37,497 nt of DNA, taken from assembly GCA_017512095.1 (NCBI GenBank), contig JAFWHC010000004.1:1-37497 (forward strand). The letters are read 5' to 3'. This document shows, in pieces, positions 6,854-14,370 of the stretch. The notes under the pieces are model-generated. The model was not told the DNA's origin. It saw only the letters and a program-made list of their open reading frames with translations, and did not search any database. Origin of the DNA: Candidatus Saccharimonadota bacterium. Lineage in GTDB: Bacteria; Patescibacteriota; Saccharimonadia; Saccharimonadales; Saccharimonadaceae. Positions within the stretch are counted from its first letter, which is position 1, and each line of letters starts with the position of its first letter. The position numbers were made by a program, and so were the translations under genes.

Positions 6854-7952
6854 AGGCTAAAACCCTCCTGTAATATAAATATAGATAAGCGGAAATGTAG
6901 ACAAAGGTGAAGCAAGTCATGACGAGGAGAAGAATCGGAACGAACGGCACGCCTTCGAGCCAGCTAATGAGGCCTTTAAGCCAGAGGTCAATAGTAATAA
7001 GCGGGAGCATAACGACGACCCAGACAACTGCGAGAACTAGCAGTAAAAAGATTAAACGAATGATAAAACGAATACGACGTCCCGCCATGAGGTCAGAAGC
7101 GGTTTTTAGCGCGGTCATTGGATAGAGCCCCGGCGCCGTAACGGCAACCAGAGCGATAATCGTGCTTGAAAGGAGGTAGCCGGACAGAGTTAAGAGTGCG
7201 GCGGCGAAGATGAAATAAACCAATGCATAGAATGGCTGTGAGAGAAAATCAGTCTGGACGGCGGCGGAGTAAGTGAAAACGACGATAAAAATTGGAATCG
7301 CTTGAATAACGGCGACGAGAAAGACAAGAAAAGTAGAGACGAGCGGAGCGCATGCATTATAGAGCCCATCGCGAAGCTTAACATTTTTGTTAGCAAGACG
7401 AAAGCGAAGAAGGTAAATTGTAACAAGCCAAATTAAAAGAAAGACGATGACGGCAAAAATAGTTTGCGCTTCACCGAGACCGCCGGTGAGGCCGCCGGTT
7501 GTAACGGTTGAGATCAGAAGCAAGCCAGCTTTGGCGAAGTTGCCAATTTCTCCGCCGGCGATTTGCGCGTTAGTATCTTCCAGCGTTTTCTGAAACTGGA
7601 CATAGGTTTGTTCGGACATTAATCCGACTAAAAGAACATTAAAAACAACAGCAAAAATAATCAGCGGGAGAAAAAGTTTCCAGTTTTTGAAGATAATCGC
7701 AAATGTGTCGGCGGCATGATGAAGAAGGCCTGGAACGCTTAATTTGCGAATATAATCTTCACGATACGAGCGCTTAAAGCTTTGGTGCAGACGGACGCGA
7801 GCGCGCTTTCTCGCCCACATTTTTTCACGAGATTTCTGATAAGAATCTTTAAAAGCCGCTTTGAAGGATTTTGGCGTTTCTTGTTTGAGGGATTTATTCG
7901 ATTTGATTTTTCGCGGCTTCTTAGCGGTCTTTTTAGAACTTGAACTTGGCAT
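6837..7952 (-). CDS. Polytopic membrane protein, unknown function
   Basis: The 371-residue protein has a very basic N-terminal 75 residues (Lys/Arg-rich, cytoplasmic), then about six or seven membrane segments, such as LFLPLIIFAVVFNVLLVGL and IFAVIVFLLIWLVTIYLL, ending with YISAYLYLYYRRVLAYEDDK. The spread of hydrophobic segments resembles the membrane domains seen in glycerophosphodiesterase-type or DUF7544-like proteins, but I cannot assign a family. It overlaps htpX by 20 bp at its start and ligA by 17 bp at its end, so translation of the three is likely coupled. Confidence 0.8.
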   Translation of the reverse strand: MPSSSSKKTAKKPRKIKSNKSLKQETPKSFKAAFKDSYQKSREKMWARKRARVRLHQSFKRSYREDYIRKLSVPGLLHHAADTFAIIFKNWKLFLPLIIFAVVFNVLLVGLMSEQTYVQFQKTLEDTNAQIAGGEIGNFAKAGLLLISTVTTGGLTGGLGEAQTIFAVIVFLLIWLVTIYLLRFRLANKNVKLRDGLYNACAPLVSTFLVFLVAVIQAIPIFIVVFTYSAAVQTDFLSQPFYALVYFIFAAALLTLSGYLLSSTIIALVAVTAPGLYPMTALKTASDLMAGRRIRFIIRLIFLLLVLAVVWVVVMLPLITIDLWLKGLISWLEGVPFVPILLLVMTCFTFVYISAYLYLYYRRVLAYEDDK

Positions 7953-8811
7953 TTTCTAGCCTTTCTATGCGCTTTTCGATTGGAGGGTGAGTCGAGAAAA
8001 GATTGTTCAGTGAACGTTTTTTGAGCGGAGAGGAGATAAACATGGCTTCCGTGGCGGGGTTTTGCTGTTGCATCGGCTGCGCGTGCGCTTCGAGCTTTTT
8101 TAGAGCAGAAATCATCCCTTCAGGATAGCGCGTGAGCATGGCGGCGGAGGAATCGGCGAGGTATTCGCGTTGGCGCGAAACCGCTAATTGCGCCAAGGTG
8201 GCGGCGATCGGAGCAACAATGGACGCGACAATAATGATGATAAACGCAACCGGGCTAGCGTCGTCGCGATTACGGCGGCTACTACGAAAGCCGATGCGCC
8301 AGCCAATGTCAGCAATAAAGCCAATCAAACAGACAAGCCCAAAGACGATGGTCGAGACACGGATATCGTAGTTTTTAACGTGGGAAATTTCGTGCGCCAT
8401 AACAGCGGTGAGTTCTTTGTCGTCCATAATATCGAGCAGCCCGGTTGTCGCGCAAACCAGGGCGTGCTTTGGGTCGCGACCAGAAGCGAAAGCATTAGGT
8501 GCTTTATCCTCAATAATATATACTTCCGGCATTGGGAGGCCCGCGGTCAAAGTTAAGTTCTCAACAACGTTATAAAGACGCGGGTTATCTTTTTTCTCGA
8601 TTTTTTTAGCGCCAGTCATAGCGACAGCGAGTTTCGAGGCGGCGAAATATTGAAAAAGGGCGTAGACGCTCGCCATTATTAAAACACCGGCGGCAATGCG
8701 CCAGTCGTCGTAATAATATGCGAACGCCGCGCCAATCGCGGCAACCAAAACCACAAACCCAAGCATGATAAAGATGGTATTGCGTTTGTTTGCCGCGATA
8801 TTTTTGTACAT
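7933..8811 (-). CDS. htpX: HtpX-like M48 membrane zinc metalloprotease
   Basis: The 292-residue protein has two N-terminal membrane helices (about 12-31 and 39-57), the zinc motif HEISH (His140, Glu141, His144), two more membrane segments (about 152-172 and 187-208) and the third ligand Glu216 in REYLAD. These are all hallmarks of HtpX, which degrades damaged membrane proteins. It follows lemA by 13 bp, a common pairing in bacteria. There is no strong Shine-Dalgarno before the ATG, consistent with coupling to lemA. Confidence 0.95.
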   Translation of the reverse strand: MYKNIAANKRNTIFIMLGFVVLVAAIGAAFAYYYDDWRIAAGVLIMASVYALFQYFAASKLAVAMTGAKKIEKKDNPRLYNVVENLTLTAGLPMPEVYIIEDKAPNAFASGRDPKHALVCATTGLLDIMDDKELTAVMAHEISHVKNYDIRVSTIVFGLVCLIGFIADIGWRIGFRSSRRNRDDASPVAFIIIIVASIVAPIAATLAQLAVSRQREYLADSSAAMLTRYPEGMISALKKLEAHAQPMQQQNPATEAMFISSPLKKRSLNNLFSTHPPIEKRIERLENAKFKF

Positions 8812-8824
8812 TTTTCTAACTTAA

Positions 8825-9403
8825 TTAGAATTTGACAGACGGAGCTTCGGCGATTTTAGCACGTTCAGATTCAGCAACCTCGAAGTAGTCGCGAGTCTTG
8901 AAATGACCGACGAGTTTATTGATGAGGTTGGTCGGGAAGGTTTTAATCTTAGTGTTGAGTTCTTTGGCGCCAGCATTGTAGAAGCGGCGAGAAGCCTGAA
9001 TTTTGTCTTCGACGTCTTGAAGTTGCTCTTGGAGCTTTTGGAAGTTGCTGTTTGCCTTGAGTTCTGGATAAGCCTCGGCGATGGCAAAGACGCGAGAGAG
9101 TGCGTTGGTCAAACCAGCTTCAGCCTCGGCGGCAGCTTTAACAGATTTTGCGCCCATGACAGCGGAGCGAGCCTCGGTTACGCCTTCGAAGACTTCTTTT
9201 TCGTGCTTGGCATAGCCCTTAACGGTTTCGACAACGTTCGGGATGAGGTCGGCGCGATATTTTAGCTGGACCGTGATGTCGGACCAGGCTTCATTAACGC
9301 GTTCGTCGAGTTTAACGAGACCGTTATATGTGGACCAAAGCGCAGCGATAACAATCAACAGCACAATGCCGACAATAATTAATATTAAACTTACTGTACT
9401 CAT
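8825..9403 (-). CDS. lemA: LemA family membrane-anchored helical protein
   Basis: The 192-residue protein starts with one membrane helix (residues 4-23) followed by LemA hallmarks: YNGLVKLDERVNEAWSDI, QLKYRADLIPNVVETVKGYA and RRFYNAGAKELNTKI, all helical. LemA proteins form coiled-coil bundles; the function is unknown, but they frequently neighbour htpX. ATG at 9403 is preceded by AGGAG, with overlapping TATAAT boxes at about 9421-9433 (minus strand) and a weak TTTACT -35. It is the first gene of lemA-htpX-membrane protein-ligA, divergent from tRNA-Gly. Confidence 0.95.
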   Translation of the reverse strand: MSTVSLILIIVGIVLLIVIAALWSTYNGLVKLDERVNEAWSDITVQLKYRADLIPNVVETVKGYAKHEKEVFEGVTEARSAVMGAKSVKAAAEAEAGLTNALSRVFAIAEAYPELKANSNFQKLQEQLQDVEDKIQASRRFYNAGAKELNTKIKTFPTNLINKLVGHFKTRDYFEVAESERAKIAEAPSVKF

Positions 9404-9455
9404 ATTTTCTCCTTTATATATTATAATTATATATGACCGAGAAAAAAAGTAAAGC

Positions 9456-9484
9456 TTGTAAAAGTTTTGACTCTTTGATATAAT
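9456..9484 (+). promoter_or_regulatory. Promoter of tRNA-Gly
   Basis: TTGTAA (9456-9461), a 17-bp spacer and perfect TATAAT (9479-9484) preceded by TGA (extended -10). The tRNA begins 16 nt after the -10. Confidence 0.8.
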
Positions 9485-9500
9485 GTCTTTGTCTAAACGT

Positions 9501-9577
9501 GCGAATGTAGCTCAGTTGTTTAGAGCGCTTCCTTGCCAAGGAAGAGGTCGAGAGTTAGAGTCTCTTCATTCGCACCA
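9501..9577 (+). tRNA. tRNA-Gly(GCC), atypical D/T-loop contact
   Basis: All four arms fold: acceptor GCGAATG/CATTCGC, D stem GCTC/GAGC, anticodon stem CTTCC/GGAAG with GCC at 9535-9537, T stem GAGAG/CTCTT. Discriminator is A9574 and CCA is encoded (9575-9577). The D loop reads AGTTGTTTA and the T loop TTAGAGT, so position 19 is U and position 56 is A instead of the near-universal G19 and C56. The first T-stem pair (49-65) is G-U. Confidence 0.95.
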
Positions 9578-9587
9578 TTTTTTGTGC

Positions 9588-9593
9588 TAAAAT
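9588..9593 (+). promoter_or_regulatory. Extended -10 of the lysozyme-like gene, leaderless
   Basis: TGTGCTAAAAT ends exactly 6 nt (ATTTTT) before the ATG at 9600. A -35 would fall in the tRNA 3' end and is not recognisable, so the gene may use the extended -10 alone, or also read through from the tRNA. Confidence 0.65.
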
Positions 9594-9599
9594 ATTTTT

Positions 9600-10037
9600 A
9601 TGCGTAAGCTGATTTTATTAATTGTTGTTTTCGGATTGGGGTTTTTGGCTTGTTATACGCTGATGGTGAACCCGGAATGGTTTAAATTTAGCGTTAATCA
9701 GGCGCGAATGGCGGCGAACGATTGCGATAAGGTCATTGCCGAGATAGAAAAGTACGATTGGGACACAAAACTCGCGACGGCAGTCATGAAGGCCGAGACA
9801 AAATGCGACATGAATGCAAAGGGCGACACTGAATATATTTTTGAGGAAAATGGACGCGAATATGGTTATTCTGTCGGAGCGTTCCAAGTTAGAATCCTGC
9901 CCGGACGTGAGGATTGCGACACGTTCGACCTCGAGACCAATGTTGGATGTGCGTACGACATATATGTTAAAGCCGATCGAGAGTTTACCGACTGGACAAT
10001 GTTCGTAAATGGAAAATACCACGAGTATTTAGAATAA
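9600..10037 (+). CDS. Small membrane-anchored lysozyme/transglycosylase-like protein
   Basis: The 145-residue protein has an N-terminal membrane anchor or signal (residues 3-22) and a compact lytic-transglycosylase-like domain: candidate catalytic Glu66 in AVMKAETKCD, then GREYGYSVGAFQVRIL (S-GxFQ motif at 91-97), and a late N-GCAYDIY helix. Cysteines at 42, 69, 106 and 117 could form disulfides, fitting an extracytoplasmic enzyme. It would cut the glycan strand of peptidoglycan, either the cell's own wall or that of a host bacterium. The domain is shorter than typical SLT domains (about 150 residues), so the fold call is moderate. Confidence 0.65.
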   Translation: MRKLILLIVVFGLGFLACYTLMVNPEWFKFSVNQARMAANDCDKVIAEIEKYDWDTKLATAVMKAETKCDMNAKGDTEYIFEENGREYGYSVGAFQVRILPGREDCDTFDLETNVGCAYDIYVKADREFTDWTMFVNGKYHEYLE

Positions 10038-10071
10038 GACGCTTAAGATTTCAATTGGGGTGAAAAGGTGT

Positions 10072-10077
10072 TATAAT
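10072..10077 (+). promoter_or_regulatory. Promoter of hppA
   Basis: A perfect TATAAT preceded by TGT (extended -10), with TTCAAT about 16 bp upstream. It gives a leader of about 45 nt containing AGAGGA (10111-10116), 11 nt before the hppA ATG. Confidence 0.7.
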
Positions 10078-10127
10078 TGGCGACGAGTGGGTCGGAACCT
10101 TAAATTTTTGAGAGGATGTGATAATCT

Positions 10128-12278
10128 ATGTCTCTGGTCTGGTACGTTTTGGTTGGTCTCGTAATTCTCGGAACCGTTGTCTATGTCGCAATGAACTACC
10201 GAAAAATCAAGTCTCTTCCGGAAGGAACGAGCGAAATGATTGAGATGGCGGGGATTATCCGCGACGGCGCAAACACGTTCATGAAAACCGAATACAAAAC
10301 CATTGCTGTGGTTGTGGCGATTATTGCGATCGTGCTAAGCCTGTTCGTGGAGAAGACCGCTGGAATCACATTTGTGTTTGGTGCACTAATGTCGTCTTGC
10401 GCGTGCGTGCTCGGCATGAAGAGTGCGACTTATGCGAACGTCCGAACCGCCAACAAGGCGCGCGAAAGTATGTCGATTGGCGAAACAGTCAAAGTCGCCC
10501 TGGCAGGCGGCAGTATTTCCGGTTTGTCCGTGCAGGCTTTTGGCCTGTTTGGACTTATCGCAATACTGATTGTGTTCGGACAAGTGCGCCATGATGTTTC
10601 TGGAGGCGGATATCTCGCAACGCTCGCCGGCGTAAATCCGACGATAATGCGAATTTCTACCTATTCCCTTGGTTGTTCCCTGGTTGCCATGTTTAACCGC
10701 GTGGCGGGAGGCAACTATACAAAGGCGGCGGACATCTCCGCGGATATTCTTGCAAAGGTGCGTAATGACCTTCCGGAGGACGATTCCAGAGTGCCGAACG
10801 TGATTGCCGATTTTATCGGCGACAACGTGAATGACATTGCCGGAAACTGCTCAGATCTCCTGGAATCATTCGTTGCGACAGTGTCGGCGACGCTGATGAT
10901 TGCCGTGATTTTGTTCCAGAGCTATGAAGCGAATTTCGTCGGAGAAAGAACCTTGCTCGAAGGAGCGTTCAGCGGCACGATTACTTACCCGATTGTGCTG
11001 GCGGGCGCAGGACTTTTGAGCTGTTTGGTTGGCCTGATTTATGCCGCTAAGAAAAAGATGAGCAACAATCCTTCGCGCGAGCTAAACCTTGCGACGTGGA
11101 TTTCTGCGGGACTAACCGTTGTTCTCGGCCTGATTGGCGCAGCGATTTGTTTGTCAAAAATTGACGGAACAATCCTGCGCGAGACTTATGGCTGGGTAGC
11201 CGGCTGGATTTCTCCGTGGATTTCTGCGGTGCTTGGTATTGGAAGCGGCGTAGCGATCGGTTCGATTACAGAATACTACACTTCGACCGATTATAAGCCG
11301 ACGCGCGAACTTGCAAAAATGGCGCCGGAGGGCGAAGCGTTCGTCGTCACAAAAGGCGACGCAATTGGCTCACGGTCAGTCCTGTTGCCGGTGCTCGTAA
11401 TCGGCATTGCGCTGTTCGTTTCCGGCAAATTGGCCGGGATTTATGGCGTGGCACTGGCGTCGCTTGGCATGCTGGCGTTTGTTGGCACAACGGTATCGAT
11501 TGATGCCTTTGGGCCGATTGCTGATAATGCTGGCGGTCTGGCCGAATCTTGCCATCTCAACGAGAAAGTCCGCGTGATTACCGACAAGCTTGACGCGGTC
11601 GGTAACACGACGGCGGCCGTTGGCAAAGGATTTGCAATTGGTTCAGCGGCGTTCGCAACTGTATCCCTGATTGTATCCTATGTTGGTAACTACTCCGCAG
11701 AGATGAATCTGAACATTGCTTCGTTCGTCGTGGTGGCGGGAGCCATCATTGGCGGCGCGCTGGTTGAGTACTTCTCAGCCATGTTAACTGACAATACGAT
11801 TGAGTCGGCGAAGTTGATGGCGGACGAAGGTGACAAACAATTGACACCGGAAGTTCTTGCTGGAAAGAAAACGCCCGACTATAACCGGATGATTTCCCTC
11901 GCAGCAAAGCAGGCCCTGAAGAAAATGTTGGTGCCGTCGGTGCTAGCCATGATAATCCCCGTGATTGGTGGATTTGTCTTTGGCGTTGAGTTCGTGGGCG
12001 GACTCTTGATTGGCGCAACTATCGTGGCAATTCCGCGAGCAATCTTCATGGGCAACTCTGGTGGCGCGTTCGACAATGCAAAGAAGTATATCGAATCGGG
12101 CCAGCTCAGAGGACACGTTAAGGGTTCGCCGGCACATAAAGCTGCCGTTACTGGCGACACCGTTGGCGATACCCGCAAGGACGTGGTTGGCGTAGCGCTT
12201 GATATCTTTATCAAAACTATGTCGACCGTGGCAAACACTTTGGTTAGCGTGTTCAGGAACATAACTTTGATTAGATAA
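10128..12278 (+). CDS. hppA: Membrane-bound ion-pumping pyrophosphatase
   Basis: The 716-residue integral membrane enzyme couples pyrophosphate hydrolysis to H+ or Na+ transport. The PPi-binding signature is present: GGNYTKAADISADI, then EDDSRVPNVIAD and GDNVNDIAGNC (about 200-240), and late GDTVGDTRKDVVG near the C-terminus. At about residue 492 the motif is GNTTAA: Ala at the position that is Lys in K+-independent enzymes, which predicts K+ dependence. About 16 hydrophobic segments match the family. It would recover energy from biosynthetic PPi, useful in a cell with few other pumps. An intrinsic terminator follows. Confidence 0.95.
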   Translation: MSLVWYVLVGLVILGTVVYVAMNYRKIKSLPEGTSEMIEMAGIIRDGANTFMKTEYKTIAVVVAIIAIVLSLFVEKTAGITFVFGALMSSCACVLGMKSATYANVRTANKARESMSIGETVKVALAGGSISGLSVQAFGLFGLIAILIVFGQVRHDVSGGGYLATLAGVNPTIMRISTYSLGCSLVAMFNRVAGGNYTKAADISADILAKVRNDLPEDDSRVPNVIADFIGDNVNDIAGNCSDLLESFVATVSATLMIAVILFQSYEANFVGERTLLEGAFSGTITYPIVLAGAGLLSCLVGLIYAAKKKMSNNPSRELNLATWISAGLTVVLGLIGAAICLSKIDGTILRETYGWVAGWISPWISAVLGIGSGVAIGSITEYYTSTDYKPTRELAKMAPEGEAFVVTKGDAIGSRSVLLPVLVIGIALFVSGKLAGIYGVALASLGMLAFVGTTVSIDAFGPIADNAGGLAESCHLNEKVRVITDKLDAVGNTTAAVGKGFAIGSAAFATVSLIVSYVGNYSAEMNLNIASFVVVAGAIIGGALVEYFSAMLTDNTIESAKLMADEGDKQLTPEVLAGKKTPDYNRMISLAAKQALKKMLVPSVLAMIIPVIGGFVFGVEFVGGLLIGATIVAIPRAIFMGNSGGAFDNAKKYIESGQLRGHVKGSPAHKAAVTGDTVGDTRKDVVGVALDIFIKTMSTVANTLVSVFRNITLIR

Positions 12279-12297
12279 CCCCACGACCCTCTCATTT

Positions 12298-12325
12298 CCC
12301 TCCGCCAGAGCGGGGGGATTTTTTT
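12298..12325 (+). terminator. Intrinsic terminator of hppA
   Basis: CCCTCCGC and GCGGGGGG (one G-T pair) with a CAGA loop, followed by A and seven Ts (12319-12325). Confidence 0.9.
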
Positions 12326-12328
12326 GAT

Positions 12329-12352
12329 AAAAAATTACGCCACATTCGGCGT
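12329..12352 (-). terminator. Intrinsic terminator of tRNA-Phe
   Basis: On the minus strand ACGCC-GAATGT-GGCGT is followed by AA and six Ts. It is preceded by TTGCCAAAAT, a context shared with the other tRNA terminators here. Confidence 0.85.
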
Positions 12353-12363
12353 ATTTTGGCAAG

Positions 12364-12439
12364 TGGTGGCTCCGGTCGGACTTGAACCAACGACACAAGG
12401 CTCTTCAGGCCTCTGCTCTACCAACTGAGCTACAGAGCC
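12364..12439 (-). tRNA. tRNA-Phe(GAA)
   Basis: Acceptor GGCTCTG/CGGAGCC, D arm AGCTCAGTTGGTAGAGC, anticodon loop CTGAAGA (GAA), T loop TTCAAGT, discriminator A and encoded CCA (rc of 12364-12366). It is transcribed divergently from hisS through a shared palindromic promoter. Confidence 0.97.
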
Positions 12440-12447
12440 ACACTAGA

Positions 12448-12480
12448 TTACATTATAACATAGATTGTGCTATAATGTAA
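12448..12480. promoter_or_regulatory. Palindromic face-to-face promoters of hisS (+) and tRNA-Phe (-)
   Basis: TTACATTATA (12448-12457) and TATAATGTAA (12471-12480) are perfect inverted repeats. On the plus strand: -35 TTACAT (12448-12453), 17 bp, -10 TATAAT (12471-12476). On the minus strand: -35 TTACAT (rc of 12475-12480), 17 bp, -10 TATAAT (rc of 12452-12457). Each -35 overlaps the other's -10, so only one promoter can be occupied at a time. Confidence 0.85.
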
Positions 12481-12482
12481 GT

Positions 12483-13784
12483 ATGAAAAAATTAAATACT
12501 TCCCCAATTTCCGGCATGCAGGAGCTTTTGCCTTCAGAGCAGGCCGTGTTTAGCAAATATAAAGATTCGATTTGGGAAGTATACCATCGTCATGGCTTCT
12601 TAGAAATTGAGACGCCAATGATTGACCGCGCAGAAGTCTTGTTTGCGAAGGCTGGGGGCGAGACCGAGAAGCAGATTTATAAGGTTGTTAAAACCGAAGA
12701 AACCGCGAGCGACGCCGATCAGGCGCTTCGCTTTGACCACACTGTGCCGCTAGCGCGTTATGTCACAGAACACGAAAGCGCGCTTAATTTTCCGTTTAAA
12801 GTCATGCAAATTGGGCGGAATTTTCGCGGAGAGCGGGCGCAAAAAGGGCGGTTCCGCGAGTTTTATCAGTGCGACGTGGACGTTTTAGGAAGAAATGAAC
12901 TTGCGATTGAATACGATGCGGATGTGATCTTTGCGCTTGATGAGGCGCTGGAGGTGCTTAATTTGCCGCCTAGATTGATTCGTGTTTCGAATCGAAAGAT
13001 TTTAGCGGGTTTTCTTGATGAGCTAAATTTGCAGGAGGTTGCGAAAGAAATCGCCTCGATTATTGACCATGCAGAAAAAGTCGCGCCAGAAAAAGTCAAA
13101 GCTTGGCTGGACGAGCTTGCGATTGGAGAGGAACGTGTCGTGCAAGTTTTGCAGTTTATCGAAATCTCTGGCGAGCGCGAAGCGGTCGTAGGAAAGCTGC
13201 GCGGCTTTGGATTTGAGAACGAGAAGTTTAATGAGGGGGTGGCTGAACTCGAAGTTGTTTTGAAGACTCTTGAGAAGGTCCTTAAAAACAGCTCGGCCGT
13301 AGCAGACATGAAAATTGTGCGCGGGCTTGACTATTACACCGGCACAGTGTTTGAGACGATTTTGCCAGATTATAAAGAAATTGGCTCGATTTGTTCTGGT
13401 GGGCGCTACGAAAACTTAGCCGAGCTTTATACCGACCAAAAGTTCCCAGGCGTCGGTGGGTCGATTGGTTTGACAAGACTCTTTTATATTATGAGCGAGA
13501 ATGGACTTGTGCGCCAGGAAGACGCAGAGAGAAAACGCTACGCCGTAGTGCCGTTCAATAACGATGAGGCAGAAGTCGCATTTGCTCATGAGGTAGCAGC
13601 GAAATTCCGCGGACGCGGGAAAGACGTTGATATCGTGTTCTCGAAAAAGAAACTGGGGGACAAAATTAAATATGCAGCAAAGACAGCGGATTATCTTGTT
13701 GTGGTCGGCGAGAACGAAGTGAAGACCCGTGCGTTTAAAGTAAAAAATCTTTTGACGGGAGAGGAAGCAGATTCGGCGGTTTAG
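12483..13784 (+). CDS. hisS: Histidyl-tRNA synthetase
   Basis: The 433-residue class II synthetase attaches histidine to tRNA-His. Visible: SGMQELLPSE near the start, motif 2 NFRGERAQKGRFREFYQCD, histidine-binding LDYYTGTVFE, motif 3 GGSIGLTRLFY, and a C-terminal anticodon-binding domain (from about 340, YAVVPFNNDEAEV). I chose ATG 12483 over an upstream TTG at 12465 because the TATAAT -10 ends only 6 nt before it (leaderless), so the upstream codons lie in the promoter. It is followed 16 bp later by a methyltransferase gene. Confidence 0.96.
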   Translation: MKKLNTSPISGMQELLPSEQAVFSKYKDSIWEVYHRHGFLEIETPMIDRAEVLFAKAGGETEKQIYKVVKTEETASDADQALRFDHTVPLARYVTEHESALNFPFKVMQIGRNFRGERAQKGRFREFYQCDVDVLGRNELAIEYDADVIFALDEALEVLNLPPRLIRVSNRKILAGFLDELNLQEVAKEIASIIDHAEKVAPEKVKAWLDELAIGEERVVQVLQFIEISGEREAVVGKLRGFGFENEKFNEGVAELEVVLKTLEKVLKNSSAVADMKIVRGLDYYTGTVFETILPDYKEIGSICSGGRYENLAELYTDQKFPGVGGSIGLTRLFYIMSENGLVRQEDAERKRYAVVPFNNDEAEVAFAHEVAAKFRGRGKDVDIVFSKKKLGDKIKYAAKTADYLVVVGENEVKTRAFKVKNLLTGEEADSAV

Positions 13785-13800
13785 CCGAATCGGGAGTTTG

Positions 13801-14370
13801 ATGCGCAACCATCTTTTATCGCAACATTTCCTGCGTAGCCCGAAACTCGCACTAATGTTGATTGGACACAGCAACATTAAAAAGCGCGACACTGTGCTTG
13901 AAATTGGCGCGGGGAGCGGAGTGATTACGAGCGCGCTTTCTAAACGGTGCGCAAAAGTCATCGCGATTGAACCGGATGCGAAAACCGCGGCGCTTTTACG
14001 CAAGAATTTGAGCTTGCGAGGGATTGAAAATGTCGAAGTGGTTGAGGAAGATTTTTTAGAATTCGACCTTTCGCGACTGCCGGCAGGATACAAAGTTTTT
14101 TCAAATCCGCCGTTTCATCTGTCGTCAAAAATCGTGCATAAATTAATCGAGAGTGAAAATCCACCGGTGAGTTTTTATTTGATTTTGCAAAAGCAGTTTG
14201 CGCTAAAATTAATCGTGACTGAGAGACATTACACTTCGCAGCTTGGATATGAGTTGCTCAAGAAATACGCAACAAAGATTCGCTATCCTTTGCGGCCCAC
14301 GGATTTTACGCCGCCGCCAGCTGTGCCGACGGTGTTATTTGAGGCGAAACTACTTCAAGCCTTGGTTTAA
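13801..14370 (+). CDS. Short rRNA adenine dimethyltransferase (KsgA/Erm-like)
   Basis: The 189-residue protein begins NHLLSQHFL like KsgA/Erm enzymes, has SAM motif I VLEIGAGSG (32-40), acidic EPD and EDF residues and the catalytic motif SNPPF (101-105, usually NLPY or NIPY). Family members are about 240-270 residues; here the C-terminal helical lobe that binds rRNA is missing or replaced, ending soon after FTPPPAVPTVLF. ATG 13801 is chosen over TTG 13798 because GGGAG lies 4 nt upstream. It probably dimethylates an rRNA adenine (16S as KsgA); Erm-type 23S action is the alternative. It overlaps the convergent DsbA gene by 21 bp. Confidence 0.8.
   Translation: MRNHLLSQHFLRSPKLALMLIGHSNIKKRDTVLEIGAGSGVITSALSKRCAKVIAIEPDAKTAALLRKNLSLRGIENVEVVEEDFLEFDLSRLPAGYKVFSNPPFHLSSKIVHKLIESENPPVSFYLILQKQFALKLIVTERHYTSQLGYELLKKYATKIRYPLRPTDFTPPPAVPTVLFEAKLLQALV

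Noticed and set aside
12465-12482. TTG start giving six extra residues for hisS
   Set aside because: These codons overlap the TATAAT -10, and the ATG at 12483 gives the normal synthetase N-terminus.
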